The notes: a model not told the origin generated them from the sequence alone. A DNA stretch of 64,000 nucleotides from Microbulbifer sp. Q7 (GCF_001639145.1 NZ_LROY01000001.1:188501-252500), one strand, 5' to 3'. Positions 51,573-61,478 are shown, counted from the stretch's first letter. Made by a program: numbers and translations.

Positions 51573-51604
51573 AAAAAAGGCCTGCCGATTGCGCAAGCCT
51601 TTAT
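51573..51604 (-). terminator. Intrinsic terminator of rho
   Basis: On the minus strand a stem AAAGGC ... GCCTTT with a long GC-containing loop ends in six T residues. It starts 12 bases after the rho stop. Confidence 0.75.
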
Positions 51605-51616
51605 TGTGAAGAGGAA

Positions 51617-52876
51617 TTATTTCCGTTTCATGGACAGGAAGAATTCGTCGTTGCTCTTGAAGTCCTTCAGCTTGTCGATCAGGAATTCAGTGGCGGCCAA
51701 ATCTTCCATATCGTGCAACAGCTTGCGCAGGATCCAGACCCGTTGCAGCTCGCCTTCAGGCATCAGCAGCTCTTCGCGGCGGGTGCCGGAGCGGCGCACG
51801 TTGATGGCCGGATAAACCCGCTTTTCGGCGATTTTACGGTCCAGTTGCAGCTCCATGTTACCGGTGCCCTTGAACTCTTCGAAGATCACTTCGTCCATCT
51901 TGGAGCCGGTATCCACCAGGGCAGTGGCGATAATGGAGAGGCTGCCGCCTTCTTCGATGTTTCGCGCCGCACCAAAGAATCGCTTCGGGCGCTCCAGGGC
52001 GTGTGCATCCACACCACCGGTCAGTACCTTACCGGAGCTCGGCACGGTGGTGTTGTAGGCGCGCGCCAGTCGGGTGATGGAATCCAGCAGGATAACCACG
52101 TCTTTCTTGTGCTCTACCAGCCGCTTGGCCTTCTCGATCACCATCTCGGCGACCTGAACGTGGCGGGCGGGCGGCTCATCGAAGGTGGAGGCGACCACTT
52201 CGCCGCGCACAGAGCGCTGCATCTCGGTTACTTCTTCCGGGCGCTCGTCGATCAGCAGAACGATCAGGTGGCACTCCGGGCTGTTGCGGGTGATGGCCTG
52301 GGCCATGTTCTGCAACATGATGGTTTTACCCGCTTTGGGCGGCGCAACAATCAGGCCACGCTGGCCTTTGCCGATGGGCGCGATCAGATCGATGATACGG
52401 CCGATCAGGTCCTCGGAAGAGCCGTTTCCGCACTCGAGGCCGAGGCGCTCATTCGGGAACAGCGGAGTGAGGTTTTCAAACAGGATCTTGTTGCGTGCAT
52501 TTTCCGGCTTGTCGAAGTTGATCTCGCTGACCTTCAGCAGTGCGAAGTAGCGCTCGCCTTCTTTGGGGGGACGGATCTTGCCGGAAATGGAGTCGCCGGT
52601 GCGGAGATTGAAGCGGCGGATCTGACTGGGGGAAACATAGATATCATCGGGGCCTGCGAGGTAGGAGGAGTCGGCAGACCGCAAAAAGCCAAACCCATCC
52701 TGAAGAATTTCCAACACCCCCTCGCCGTATATGTCTTCACCGCTTTTGGCGTGGCGCTTGAGGATATTGAAAATGATGTCCTGCTTGCGCGAGCGGGCGA
52801 CGTTTTCGAGCCCCATGCCTTTGGCAATTTCAATCAGCTCTTCAATGGGTTTGGTTTTTAATTCAGAAAGGTTCAT
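51617..52876 (-). CDS. rho: Transcription termination factor Rho
   Basis: Hexameric RNA-dependent ATPase, 419 residues. N-terminal helix bundle ([20 protein letters not shown]), cold-shock-like RNA-binding domain (about 50-125, with DGFGFLRS), Walker A GPPKAGKT-like sequence (APPKAGKT near residue 180), Walker B (VILLDSITR near 260) and the Q-loop/R-loop region with [12 protein letters not shown] near 335. Normal length. Divergent from nothing; trxA lies upstream on the same strand across a 444-base gap. Confidence 0.98.
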   Translation of the reverse strand: MNLSELKTKPIEELIEIAKGMGLENVARSRKQDIIFNILKRHAKSGEDIYGEGVLEILQDGFGFLRSADSSYLAGPDDIYVSPSQIRRFNLRTGDSISGKIRPPKEGERYFALLKVSEINFDKPENARNKILFENLTPLFPNERLGLECGNGSSEDLIGRIIDLIAPIGKGQRGLIVAPPKAGKTIMLQNMAQAITRNSPECHLIVLLIDERPEEVTEMQRSVRGEVVASTFDEPPARHVQVAEMVIEKAKRLVEHKKDVVILLDSITRLARAYNTTVPSSGKVLTGGVDAHALERPKRFFGAARNIEEGGSLSIIATALVDTGSKMDEVIFEEFKGTGNMELQLDRKIAEKRVYPAINVRRSGTRREELLMPEGELQRVWILRKLLHDMEDLAATEFLIDKLKDFKSNDEFFLSMKRK

Positions 52877-53320
52877 ACCAATTGCTTTATTTAGGTTTCT
52901 TCTGTCAGATGGCGCGGACGCACCGGAAGTGTTTGCGGGGGGATTTGAAAGTTCGATGTTGATAATGCCTGTATCGACCGGCCGACGGATTCGCTTTCCG
53001 CGCGCTACTCACTTGAACACTACCCTGGACACCACCGAAACACGGGTTACCACTCGCAAATGGCACAATTGGCTTGGCAAAGGCGCCAGAGGGAAGATCG
53101 TTCAACTTGAGGAGTTTGCGCCGGAGAGGCTGTGACGACAGCGGGGTTGGCGACTTGGCTCAGGTCTGTACTGAACAGTTACTTTGATTACTAGGGAGTA
53201 TAACGGCAGTTCGGCATCCTGCAAGGTCTATTTCTCGGGCTCTGGCGCCGCGACCGGGCAGTTGCTGGAAATGACACGGGGCGCAACTGACCTCGGCCAG
53301 TTGCGCCCCGTACAGCCGGA
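52877..53320. other. rho leader region / trxA downstream region
   Basis: A 444-base gap between the rho start and the trxA stop. The right end holds a strong hairpin serving trxA (53277-53310). The rest should contain the rho promoter and a long leader; rho is commonly autoregulated through its leader. No gene seen. Confidence 0.6.
53277..53310 (-). terminator. Hairpin terminator of trxA
   Basis: A perfect 13-bp GC-rich stem (CGGGGCGCAACTG/CAGTTGCGCCCCG) with an 8-base loop, 10 bases past the trxA stop. Only a weak T-rich tail follows. Confidence 0.65.
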
Positions 53321-53647
53321 TCAGATCTGGCTGTCGATGAACTCGGTCAGCTGGGCGCGGGACAGCGCACCCACTTTAGTACCCTCGACATTGCCGCCCT
53401 TGAACAGCAACAGAGTGGGGATACCGCGCACGTTGTACTTGGCTGCCGCTTCTTTGTTGGCATCCACGTCCACTTTAACGATTTTCAGCTTGTCGCCGTA
53501 GTGGCCAGACAGGTCTTCCAGTACCGGAGCGATCATCTTGCAGGGACCACACCATTGGGCCCAGAAGTCCACCAGTACCGGGCCTTCGGCCTTGAGTACT
53601 TCGGCTTCAAATTCTGCGTCGGTGACGTTGACGATGTTCGCGCTCAT
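53321..53647 (-). CDS. trxA: Thioredoxin 1
   Basis: A 108-residue thioredoxin. The start at 53647 ([20 protein letters not shown]) has AGGAAAG upstream; the 36 extra residues of the longer frame are rejected. Active site WCGPCK is at about residues 32-37, the cis-Pro is in RGIPTLLLF near 76, and buried Asp26 is in VLVDFWA. Cytoplasmic disulfide reductant. The trxA-rho neighbourhood is conserved in gammaproteobacteria. Confidence 0.97.
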   Translation of the reverse strand: MSANIVNVTDAEFEAEVLKAEGPVLVDFWAQWCGPCKMIAPVLEDLSGHYGDKLKIVKVDVDANKEAAAKYNVRGIPTLLLFKGGNVEGTKVGALSRAQLTEFIDSQI

Positions 53648-53843
53648 AGTGCTTTCCTGTAGTTCTGTTTCTTCAGGCCCCGCTGGCCCGCCGGCAGACA
53701 TAATAAGTACCGCCTGCAAGCCCCGCAAGGCAAATGGTCCCGCCACTGTTGCCATTTTGCCGCAACAGTTGGCATTTGCCCCAGATATATGGGCCGCGGC
53801 ACGGTTTTCAAGTGGCGGTCTTCACCCCTACCGTGACGGAAGC

Positions 53844-55091
53844 TCAGTCAGAGGGCAAAAAACGCTGCAGGACCTCGTCCACATAGTCGTAACCAAACCC
53901 GCTGGCCGCGATACGCGGGCCCAGGGGCTCCACCAGCTGCATGGCCTCCAGTTTCGCCCATTCCCCCGCCAGGGTGGACAGGGGCAGGCCGGTATAGGCC
54001 GCAAAAGACTCTGCCGGTACCCCCCTTTCCAGCCGCAAGGTATTCATGAGGAATTCCAGTGGGCGCTCAGCAATGGCAACGTCTGTCACTTTGGCCTGAG
54101 GGAAGTCGCCACCCCCTTCGCCCAGCGCGCAGCCCAGTGCCAGGTAGTCCCTGGGGGCGCGGGTACGCTGGGTGCGAATGATCCGGCCACTGTCGGGCAA
54201 AGTGAATTTGCCATGGGCGCCGGCACCGATGCCTATATAGTCGGCAAACGACCAGTAGTTGAGGTTGTGGCGGGACGCCAGGCCGCTGCGCGCATAGGCA
54301 GACACCTCGTAGCGACCATAGCCCTCCCCTGCCAGATAGGCCCGACCCGCCTGTTGAATCTCGGCGATCTGCTCGGAACCCGGGGTCACCGGTGGCGCTG
54401 AATAGAAGGCGGTATTCGGCTCGATGGTGAGCTGGTACCAGGAGATATGCTCGGCGCCCAGCGCCACCGCCTGTTTCAAGTCCCGCAGTGCATCCACCTC
54501 ACCCTGTCCGGGCAGGCCGTGCATCAGGTCGATGTTGATGTTGTCGAAACCCGCCGCCCGCGCCTGTGTCGCCGCCGTGTGCGCCTCGGCGCCGGAGTGG
54601 ATGCGCCCCAGATTCTGCAGCTGTAACGGGTCGAAGCTCTGCACACCAATCGACAGGCGATTGACACCGGCACTGTGATAGCCAGCAAACTTTGCCTGCT
54701 CAAAGGTACCGGGATTGGCCTCCAGGGTGATTTCGATATCCGGCACAAACCCCACGAGGGATTCCGCCAGGTTTAGAATGCGCTCGATGGCCAGCGGCGA
54801 AAACAGGCTGGGGGTACCGCCACCGAAGAAGATAGAGCCCAGCTTGCGCCCCTGAATCCAGCCGAGCTGACTGCGCAGGTCCCGCTCCAGCTGGTCCACA
54901 TATTCGGCCTCTGGCAGCTGGCTAGCTGCCGGTTCGCTATCGGCCCCATGCCGAATGGAGACATGCTCCCCGGATCCGGCAGGGACCTGATGGGAGTTGA
55001 AATCGCAATAGGGGCATTTGCGCACACACCAGGGTATGTGCACATACAGACTCAACGGGGGTAGCACCAATGGCTGGGTATCGGGGTTCAA
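53844..55091 (-). CDS. hemW: Radical SAM haem chaperone HemW
   Basis: A 415-residue radical SAM protein (oxygen-independent coproporphyrinogen oxidase-like). The cluster motif CVRKCPYCDF is near residue 22 (CxxxCxxC), FFGGGTPSLF near 88 and the HemW C-terminal domain follows. The extra Cys typical of true HemN is absent, so haem chaperone is the better call. Compared with relatives there is an insert after FNSHQVPAGSG (about residues 37-60). It is 10 bases downstream of rdgB and probably cotranscribed. Confidence 0.95.
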   Translation of the reverse strand: MNPDTQPLVLPPLSLYVHIPWCVRKCPYCDFNSHQVPAGSGEHVSIRHGADSEPAASQLPEAEYVDQLERDLRSQLGWIQGRKLGSIFFGGGTPSLFSPLAIERILNLAESLVGFVPDIEITLEANPGTFEQAKFAGYHSAGVNRLSIGVQSFDPLQLQNLGRIHSGAEAHTAATQARAAGFDNINIDLMHGLPGQGEVDALRDLKQAVALGAEHISWYQLTIEPNTAFYSAPPVTPGSEQIAEIQQAGRAYLAGEGYGRYEVSAYARSGLASRHNLNYWSFADYIGIGAGAHGKFTLPDSGRIIRTQRTRAPRDYLALGCALGEGGGDFPQAKVTDVAIAERPLEFLMNTLRLERGVPAESFAAYTGLPLSTLAGEWAKLEAMQLVEPLGPRIAASGFGYDYVDEVLQRFLPSD

Positions 55092-55101
55092 TGTGGTGGA
55101 C

Positions 55102-55746
55102 TCAGATCAGCTTCTTGCCGGTGGCGGCGTCGCGGAACCGTTCGGGCACCACCATTTCCTCGTGCCACAGCTGCTCGAATTTTTTCACAGCCTGGGCGCG
55201 ATGGCTCAAGCGATTTTTTACCTCACGGGGCAGTTGCGCGGAGGTGAGCTTTTCCGAAGGCACATAAAACAGGGGGTCGTAACCGAAGCCCTGATCGCCC
55301 GCGGGCCGGGTGAGAATCTGGCCGGGCCAGTGCGCGGTGCACACCAGGGGCACCGGATCATCGGGGGTACGTACGAACGCGAGTGCACAGTGAAAGGCCG
55401 CGGTGCGCTTTTCCGCGGGTACCCCCTCCAGCGCTTCTACCAGTTTGCGGTTGTTGTCCTCGTCACTGGCGCCGTCACCGGCGTAACGCGCCGAATAAAT
55501 ACCGGGGGCGCCATCGAGCGCATCCACCGCGAGCCCCGAATCGTCCGCCAGCGCCGGAAGCCCGCTGGCACGACTGGCATGGCGCGCCTTGATCAGGGCG
55601 TTTTCAATAAAGCTGAGGCCGGTTTCCTCCGCTTCCTGCTGGAGAAAATCCGACTGCGGCAACACCGCAATCTGCCAGCCGGCAAACAGCTGTGAAAACT
55701 CTTTCAGCTTGCCTGCGTTGCCGCTGGCGAGAACAATTTTTTCCAT
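55102..55746 (-). CDS. rdgB: XTP/dITP pyrophosphatase (RdgB/HAM1)
   Basis: House-cleaning nucleotide pyrophosphatase of 214 residues. The start at 55746 gives MEKIVLASGNAGKLKEFSQL, the canonical opening with the nucleotide-binding SGNAGK. The longer frame to 55989 overlaps the DUF4426 gene and is rejected. Motifs: LADDSGLAVDALDGAPG near residue 67 and GFGYDPLFY near 150. It precedes hemW in an order conserved in Pseudomonas. Confidence 0.96.
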   Translation of the reverse strand: MEKIVLASGNAGKLKEFSQLFAGWQIAVLPQSDFLQQEAEETGLSFIENALIKARHASRASGLPALADDSGLAVDALDGAPGIYSARYAGDGASDEDNNRKLVEALEGVPAEKRTAAFHCALAFVRTPDDPVPLVCTAHWPGQILTRPAGDQGFGYDPLFYVPSEKLTSAQLPREVKNRLSHRAQAVKKFEQLWHEEMVVPERFRDAATGKKLI

Positions 55747-55794
55747 ACCCAAACCTAAGAAAGTCGCGAGGAAGTTCCGGGAAAACTCTGTCAC

Positions 55795-55830
55795 CAAAAC
55801 AAAAACAGCGGGCTCAGTCAGGCCCGCTGC
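55795..55830 (-). terminator. Intrinsic terminator of the DUF4426 gene
   Basis: On the minus strand an 8-bp stem (CAGCGGGC/GCCCGCTG) with a loop of 8 bases is followed by TTTTTGTTTTTGG. It lies 24 bases past the stop codon. Confidence 0.8.
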
Positions 55831-55852
55831 AATCTTTAAACCGCTTGCACAA

Positions 55853-56302
55853 TCACTTTTTGTGCAATTGCCGACGGAAGGTGAGCTGCTGGGTACTGCC
55901 ATCGGGCAGCACCAGGTCGATATTGAAGGTGAGATTTTCCTCATTTTCAAACCGGAACGGCGCCAGATAATAGACGGCCTTGTTGTCACGCACCTCGCGG
56001 AACTCCAGTGTCCGGGACTGCTGGATCAGGTTGGTGGCATTACCGGAGACACCGGCACTCATGCCCTGGGTGTCCTCCTTCTTTCTCACCGAGATATTCA
56101 CGAACGCACGATCCGGCGCACGCACCAGGTTGTACTGGCGGGCGATGTCGGGGGAAATAAATTCGCTGTTGAATACCGAATAACTAACGTGGTAATCGCC
56201 AAATGTTTTGTGATTTTCAATGACCTTCGCACCCTGGGCAGCGGCAGCCGCCGCCCACAGCAACAGGGCCATGGAGAGAAATCCAGTAAACAGACGTTTC
56301 AC
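55853..56302 (-). CDS. DUF4426 domain periplasmic protein
   Basis: A 149-residue exported protein of unknown function. The start used is GTG at 56302, which has AAGGAGG exactly five bases upstream and gives a proper signal peptide (KRLFTGFLSMALLLWAAAAAAQG). An ATG at 56323 with a GGAGG-like sequence is the alternative. The mature part starts KVIENHKTFGDYHVSYSVFN and ends in beta strands (LVLPDGSTQQLTF). It sits between metW and rdgB, as in Pseudomonas. Confidence 0.85.
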   Translation of the reverse strand: MKRLFTGFLSMALLLWAAAAAAQGAKVIENHKTFGDYHVSYSVFNSEFISPDIARQYNLVRAPDRAFVNISVRKKEDTQGMSAGVSGNATNLIQQSRTLEFREVRDNKAVYYLAPFRFENEENLTFNIDLVLPDGSTQQLTFRRQLHKK

Positions 56303-56377
56303 AGCGTCCTCCTTACTTATCATGAAACCACCCCCTCCGTTTGAGGCGGCGCGTTTAACAACCATCTTCTTCTAATA

Positions 56378-56971
56378 TTAGCGAGTTAGATGGTAAATCG
56401 CCGTTTCTCCGAAAAGATTCGGCAAAAAATCCTTCAAAACCCCGGAAACCGGGGACTCTGAGACTACCTGCCGGTGCAAAATTTGCCAGTGATGTTCGCG
56501 GCAGAGCACCTCAAAGTCTTTAAAAGTACAAAAGTGAATATTTGGCGTGTCGTACCATTCGTAGGGTAATAAGTCGGATACCGGCATACGCCCGGAAACC
56601 GCCAGATGCCAGCGCGCTTTCCACTGACCAAAGTTGGGAAAAGTAATGATGCACTCGCGCCCCACGCGCAGCATTTCTTCCACCACCAGATGTGGAAAGC
56701 GCAGGGTCTGGAGGGCCTGGGTCATTACCACCGTGTCGAAACTCTGGTCGGCGAAATTCTTCAGCCCATTGTCCAGGTTCTGCTCGACCACATTAACACC
56801 GCGCTCGATGCACTTCTGAATCTGCTCCGGGTCAATTTCCAGGCCGTAGCCGTCCACCTGCTTCTCTTTATCCAGCCGATCCAGCAGCGCGCCGTCACCA
56901 CAGCCGAGGTCGAGTACCCGCGTGGCGGGTGCGATCCAGTTGTGAATGATATCCAGGTCCTGGCGCATCAT
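56378..56971 (-). CDS. metW: Methionine biosynthesis protein MetW
   Basis: A 197-residue class I SAM-dependent methyltransferase-fold protein: motif [16 protein letters not shown] near residue 20, an acidic residue after GLEID, and a C-terminal [11 protein letters not shown]. MetW acts with MetX in homoserine acylation; its own reaction is not established. Its start codon overlaps the metX stop by four bases, indicating coupled translation. Confidence 0.95.
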   Translation of the reverse strand: MMRQDLDIIHNWIAPATRVLDLGCGDGALLDRLDKEKQVDGYGLEIDPEQIQKCIERGVNVVEQNLDNGLKNFADQSFDTVVMTQALQTLRFPHLVVEEMLRVGRECIITFPNFGQWKARWHLAVSGRMPVSDLLPYEWYDTPNIHFCTFKDFEVLCREHHWQILHRQVVSESPVSGVLKDFLPNLFGETAIYHLTR

Positions 56972-58191
56972 GCCGTCACCTCACTGGGCCCGGTGGTGTC
57001 CTGCTCGCGCGCGACATTATTCATATAGGCCGCAAATAAATTTTCGTAGCGTGTATTGGGCAACAGGAAGGCGTCGTGCCCCATGGGCGACTCCACTTCG
57101 GCGTAGGTAACCGGGATATTGGCGTGCATGAGCGCATCGGCAATTTCCCGCGAGCGCTCGGGAGCGAAACGCCAGTCGGAGGTAAATGACACCAGCAGAA
57201 ATTTACAGCGTGCGTGGGAAAAAGCTTTGACCGGGTCGTCGTCGTATTCGCGGGCCAGGTCAAAGTAATCCAGTGCACGGGTCATCAGGATATAGGTATT
57301 GGGGTCGAAGCTGCTCGAAAAGGTATCTCCCTGATAGCGCAGGTAGCTCTGCACCTGGAACTCCACCAGTTCCTCCACCCCCTGCTGGAAAGTGCCGGAG
57401 CGCAGCTCGCGGCCAAATTTCTTGCCCAGCCCATCGTCCGACAGGTACGTGATGTGTCCGATCATGCGCGCCACGGCGAGGCCATCGCGGGGCAATGTAT
57501 TCGCCTCCAGATAACGACCGTCGCGGAAGTCCGGATCAGAGGTAATGGCCTGTCGGGCCGTTTCGTTAAACGCGATATTCTGCGCAGATAATTTCATCGC
57601 CGACGCGATCACCACGCAGTGGCGCAGACGCTCCGGGTACTCCAGTGCCCAGCGCATCGCCTGCATGCCACCAAGACTGCCACCCACCACCGCGGCCCAC
57701 TGTTGAATGCCGAGATGGTCGGCCAGCTGCGCCTGGCTGTGTACCCAGTCCCGCGCGCGCAGCGGCGGAAAATCGGGGCCCCAGGGCTTGCCTGTTTGCG
57801 GGTTGATGGAGGTAGGGCCAGTGGAGCCGTGGCAACCGCCAAGGTTGTTCAGCGCCACCACAAAAAACTTGTTGGTATCGATCGGCTTGCCGGGGCCGAT
57901 ATAGTGATCCCACCAGCCCGGGCGCTTGTCGTTTTCGCTGTGATAGCCGGCGGCGTGGTGATGTCCGGAAAGTGCGTGGCAGATGAGCACGCCGTTGCTT
58001 TTGTCGGCGTTCAGGGTGCCGTAGGTTTCGTACACCAGGGTGTATTCGTCAAGCACACGTCCGCAGGCCAGCTTGAAAGGCCCGGAAAAGGTGTGGCTTT
58101 GCGGCTCGACAATGCCGACGGAGTTGGCTGGCAATCCTGCCGGCTTTCCTGATTGGGACGTTTGCGCTTCCGTGGTCAAAATCTTTCGCAT
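56968..58191 (-). CDS. metX: Homoserine O-acyltransferase MetX
   Basis: Alpha/beta-hydrolase-fold acyltransferase of about 407 residues. [12 protein letters not shown] carries the nucleophilic Ser near residue 165; the catalytic Asp is near 330 ([13 protein letters not shown]) and the His near 363 (MGHDAFLL). Sequence alone does not settle acetyl-CoA versus succinyl-CoA; homologues paired with MetW in gammaproteobacteria are often succinyltransferases. The start at 58191 lacks a clear Shine-Dalgarno, and the frame continues to 58248, so the start is uncertain. Confidence 0.93.
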   Translation of the reverse strand: MRKILTTEAQTSQSGKPAGLPANSVGIVEPQSHTFSGPFKLACGRVLDEYTLVYETYGTLNADKSNGVLICHALSGHHHAAGYHSENDKRPGWWDHYIGPGKPIDTNKFFVVALNNLGGCHGSTGPTSINPQTGKPWGPDFPPLRARDWVHSQAQLADHLGIQQWAAVVGGSLGGMQAMRWALEYPERLRHCVVIASAMKLSAQNIAFNETARQAITSDPDFRDGRYLEANTLPRDGLAVARMIGHITYLSDDGLGKKFGRELRSGTFQQGVEELVEFQVQSYLRYQGDTFSSSFDPNTYILMTRALDYFDLAREYDDDPVKAFSHARCKFLLVSFTSDWRFAPERSREIADALMHANIPVTYAEVESPMGHDAFLLPNTRYENLFAAYMNNVAREQDTTGPSEVTA

Positions 58192-58290
58192 GTAGTTATT
58201 GGGCGGGGCGCCAAGTTTACGAAAGCTGGGGGCGGGAGTACACCGCACTGACCCTCTTTACCCTGACACGGTTTAATGCGCAGGCTTGGA

Positions 58291-58388
58291 CAGCGGGGAT
58301 CGCCTTGCGGGACCTTCACCGCCAAGGATGGCGGTGCAGAGCCCCCAGGGATGGGTGCACGGCGTGTCCCGTAAGGCGATCCCCGCTG
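58291..58388 (+). repeat. Palindromic intergenic element D
   Basis: Arms 58291-58313 and 58366-58388 are inverted copies (22 of 23). The 52-base core (58314-58365) has CCGCCAAGGATGGCGG, then GAGCCCCCAGGGATGGG, nearly identical to the core of element B. It lies between the 3' end of the dynamin-like gene and the metX start, both on the minus strand. Confidence 0.82.
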
Positions 58389-58416
58389 GCCATGCCGCCA
58401 CCACACTCGCCAGTTA

Positions 58417-60384
58417 CTAGGTCGTCGCGGGAGCCTTAAGTGGCGTGACATTATTCGCAACTGGCGCCGGCGGGATCGGCTGGGGTGCTGCCTGGGTCTG
58501 CTTGAGCAGATCTTCCAGGGCGCCGAGTGCACTGTGGTTGCGCACCAGCTCTTCCTCCAGGGCGCGCAGGTCGGTGCGCTTGTTCTGGGTTTTCTGCTTC
58601 AGCTCCGTAAGCTTGATCAAATGCCGGTTCAGCAGGTGCTTCTGGTACTGCACATGCTGCTTGAGCGGCTCAAGCACACCATCCAGCCAGCCATCCACCG
58701 AAGAAATCATCTGGCTGTACATGCGGCCTACTTCGTTGGCCAGGGTGGCCACAAAGCGCTCGGTGAGGCGGTTGCGACGGGCCAGCAGCAGCTGCGGTGA
58801 GCGGCGCAATTGCGCCGCCTGGCGATGCAGCCCGCGCAATGCCGCGCGGAAACCGGCGATATCGAAGTGCTGCTCGGCAGAAATGATATTGCTCAGGGTC
58901 GAGCGGTCGTAGATGGCATCTACCAGACGATTAGCCTGGTCAACCTCCCGTTCGAGATTGGACAGCTGGTGCTCCACGCCCCCCATGAACCCATCGATCG
59001 CGCGCGCGAGCCCCAGTGGAGACCAGCGCTCATTCAGTGCGCGGCGGGTTTCTTCGATCAATTGCTGCAGCTGCTGGCTGGAAACCGGCGCCAGCAAAGA
59101 CGCGCGCTGACGGGCGAGCATGCGCTGGCTCGACTTCAGCGTCAGTAGCTCCTGGTGGCAGAATTTGTGCTGCTGCTTGGCGGTGGCATGCAACTGCTTC
59201 AGTTCTTCGATCTGCTCCGGGCTGGTGGCACCCTGCCGCTTCAGGTGATCCAGGGTCGCGCGGCCACTGTTGAGGCGGCGCTTCAGCAGATCGCGGGTAT
59301 CCGCCATCAGGGTCAGGGCCTGATGCAGCGAACGGTGATTGGCCACCTTGTCGCGGTGCTCCATCAGTCGCTGTACCAGTAACCTTTCAAAATCGCCAAA
59401 GCAGCTCTGCTGCAACAGCACCGGGTCGCGCTCCGCGCGCGCCAGCAGGGCTTTTTTCGCCGACACGCCGACGACGTTTTCCTGCGGCAGATCCAGCAAC
59501 TTGCTGACTTCCGCGCGCATCTTGCGCAGCATCTGATCGGCGTCTTCGTCGGGATCGTCCCACAGCACGTCGATTTTGTTCAGCAGCGCCATCACCGCGG
59601 TACCGCGGTGCTCTTTCAAGGGCACCAGGTGGGTTTCCCACATATTCAGATCGGTACCGCTGACGCCGGCATCTGCCGAGAGCAGGAAGGCCACGGCCTG
59701 GGCGCTGGGCAGCGTCGACAGTGTCAGTTCGGGCTCGTTACCCAGGGCATTCAATCCGGGGGTATCGATAATGCGCAGCCCCTGGGCCAGCAGCGGGTGC
59801 GGCAGGGAAATCAATGCGTAGCGCCAGGCGGGGATCTGAACCAGATTGCCATTGCCGTCCAGGTGGCGGCGGTCAAATCCGTATCGGGCGGCCTCTTCCG
59901 GGGTCACCGCCTTGCTGGAGGCCACCTTCATCAGGGCGTTGCGGGTGGCTTCGGCGTCTTCCGGGTCGAAATCAAAATTGACCCACTTCTGCGGGATACG
60001 GCGGAAGCTTTCCAGGCTGGTATTGGTAGCGAGGGTCTCGATGGGCAGCAGGCGCACCGAAGCGTGCTCGCTGCCATCACTGAAGATCTCGGTGGGGCAC
60101 ATGGTGGTGCGCCCGGGGCGCGACGGCAGCAGGCGCTTGCCGTAGGTGTGTGACAGCAGCGCGTTGATCAGCTCGGTCTTGCCGCGGGAAAACTCCCCCA
60201 CCAACGCCACCGTAAACTGGTCCTCCACCAACAACTGGCGCGCCTGCTGCACCACCTGGCGCGCGCCGGCAGAATTGGGGAAATGCACTTCAAGCCAGTC
60301 GTTAAAACAGGTTAGCTGGCCATCAAGCCCCTTTTTCCAACGGTCGTAGTCGGCAATATGCTGGCGCAAGGTCACATCTTCCAT
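58417..60384 (-). CDS. Dynamin-family GTPase
   Basis: A 655-residue bacterial dynamin-like protein. G1 is GEFSRGKTELINALL near residue 65, G2 a Thr in the GRTTMCPTEIF switch near 95, G3 DTPGLNALG near 205 and G4 NKIDVLW near 265. Long helical stalk and middle regions follow (about 345-625), with coiled-coil segments near 365-425 and 590-625. No strong membrane helix; membrane binding may be peripheral. The C-terminus is Pro/Ala-rich. Role unknown; relatives are linked to membrane stress and fission. Its position upstream of metX may be lineage-specific. Confidence 0.88.
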   Translation of the reverse strand: MEDVTLRQHIADYDRWKKGLDGQLTCFNDWLEVHFPNSAGARQVVQQARQLLVEDQFTVALVGEFSRGKTELINALLSHTYGKRLLPSRPGRTTMCPTEIFSDGSEHASVRLLPIETLATNTSLESFRRIPQKWVNFDFDPEDAEATRNALMKVASSKAVTPEEAARYGFDRRHLDGNGNLVQIPAWRYALISLPHPLLAQGLRIIDTPGLNALGNEPELTLSTLPSAQAVAFLLSADAGVSGTDLNMWETHLVPLKEHRGTAVMALLNKIDVLWDDPDEDADQMLRKMRAEVSKLLDLPQENVVGVSAKKALLARAERDPVLLQQSCFGDFERLLVQRLMEHRDKVANHRSLHQALTLMADTRDLLKRRLNSGRATLDHLKRQGATSPEQIEELKQLHATAKQQHKFCHQELLTLKSSQRMLARQRASLLAPVSSQQLQQLIEETRRALNERWSPLGLARAIDGFMGGVEHQLSNLEREVDQANRLVDAIYDRSTLSNIISAEQHFDIAGFRAALRGLHRQAAQLRRSPQLLLARRNRLTERFVATLANEVGRMYSQMISSVDGWLDGVLEPLKQHVQYQKHLLNRHLIKLTELKQKTQNKRTDLRALEEELVRNHSALGALEDLLKQTQAAPQPIPPAPVANNVTPLKAPATT

Positions 60385-60709
60385 GTTTTAGTGTTCTTAT
60401 CGGTTACTACTAGAGAGTTACTGCTTACAGATTGGCTGCCATTCTCCAGTAACCCGGCGCGAAGTTAAACCCCGCGCCCCGGTTTTCGCGAACTGGATAA
60501 AGCCGCAATCGAGAAATGAGAAAAGGAACAACAGGCGCTGACAGGTTAGTCAACTAAATAGGTGGCAGAGGGCCGCTTGAAAACGTAGCGAGCGGGTGGC
60601 TGGTGGTGGGCGCCAGCGCACAGCAAGCGGAATGTACACGCAGTACATGAGCATTGCGCGCACTGCCGACCGCCGCCAGGCGCACGCGCAGTAGTTTTCG
60701 GGCGCCCCG
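60385..60709. other. Intergenic region upstream of the dynamin gene
   Basis: A 325-base gap between the dynamin start and the yggT stop. The left part should hold the dynamin-gene promoter. Open frames at 60546-61013 are shadows of yggT extending past its stop. I see no further structure. Confidence 0.5.
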
Positions 60710-61315
60710 TTAGAAGGGGATGTGCCAGAACAGGTTGTACACCAACTGCGGCATATGCGCACTCTGCGCAAACCCCACCAGCAGCTTGTCTGCCACGGTG
60801 AGCAAAATAAACACAAAGATCGGACTGATATCGATCACCCCCAGCGGCGGGATGATCTTGCGCACCGGCGCGTACACCGGCTCCAGCACCTGGCGCAGCA
60901 ACATCAGTGCGGGATGGGAGCTCTGCGGCGCAACCCAGCTGACCACGATGGAAATCAGCATGCCCACAAACAGGATGGCAATCAGCGTCATCAGCACCCC
61001 AAGCAGGGACCACAGCAGAGCGCTCAAGGGGTTCAGCAGGCCGGCGCCCGCGAGAAAGCCTGCTCCAATAATCATCACCCAGCCCACCAGCAGGGCGAGT
61101 AGCAGGGAGGCCATATCGATGCCGAACAGGCCGGGCACGATCTTGCGCAGGGGCCGTAGGAACGGGTTGGTGACCTTGACGATGCCCTGGGAAATCGGGT
61201 TGTAAAAATCCGCCCGGCCCACCTGCAGCATAAAGCGCAGCAGCACCGCAAACAGAAACAGAATACCGATAGTGGCGAGAAGAAAAACGCCGATACTACT
61301 GAAGGTGTTGACCAT
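60710..61315 (-). CDS. yggT: YggT family integral membrane protein
   Basis: A 201-residue protein with two tandem YGGT repeats, each having a pair of membrane helices. Repeat one is at about 1-90 (VTNPFLRPLRKIVPGLFGID), repeat two at about 105-200 (VLEPVYAPVRKIIPPLGVID). The PxRKIxPxxGxxD motif between the helices is present twice. The family is tied to osmotic tolerance and membrane integrity, with unknown mechanism. It follows proC by 163 bases. Confidence 0.95.
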   Translation of the reverse strand: MVNTFSSIGVFLLATIGILFLFAVLLRFMLQVGRADFYNPISQGIVKVTNPFLRPLRKIVPGLFGIDMASLLLALLVGWVMIIGAGFLAGAGLLNPLSALLWSLLGVLMTLIAILFVGMLISIVVSWVAPQSSHPALMLLRQVLEPVYAPVRKIIPPLGVIDISPIFVFILLTVADKLLVGFAQSAHMPQLVYNLFWHIPF

Positions 61316-61442
61316 TTAAAGTCCTTATTAGCAGGCTGTTGACAACAGCTGATAATCGGGGCCACGGAGGGCCCGACCGCAAATCAGGCACCCTGTGCCT
61401 GGTTTGTCGTGGAGGGTTTGCGGACACGCGCCGCAAAACCGG

Positions 61443-61471
61443 GTTGAAAAGGCCAGAACGGCCTTTTCAAC
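61443..61471 (-). terminator. Hairpin after proC
   Basis: A perfect 12-bp stem GTTGAAAAGGCC/GGCCTTTTCAAC with a 5-base loop, seven bases beyond the proC stop. The downstream arm contains TTTT. Confidence 0.65.
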
Positions 61472-61478
61472 ATTAAAA

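Noticed and set aside
51339..51596. 85-codon frame between the RRM gene and rho
   Set aside because: It overlaps the rho terminator, has no good ribosome binding site and no recognisable sequence; it is more likely intergenic.
55747..55989. 81-residue N-terminal extension of rdgB
   Set aside because: It is out of frame with and overlaps the DUF4426 gene, and MEKIVLASGN is the family start.
60546..61013. Open frames on the minus strand overlapping yggT
   Set aside because: They are out-of-frame shadows of yggT with Cys/Arg-rich composition and no family resemblance.
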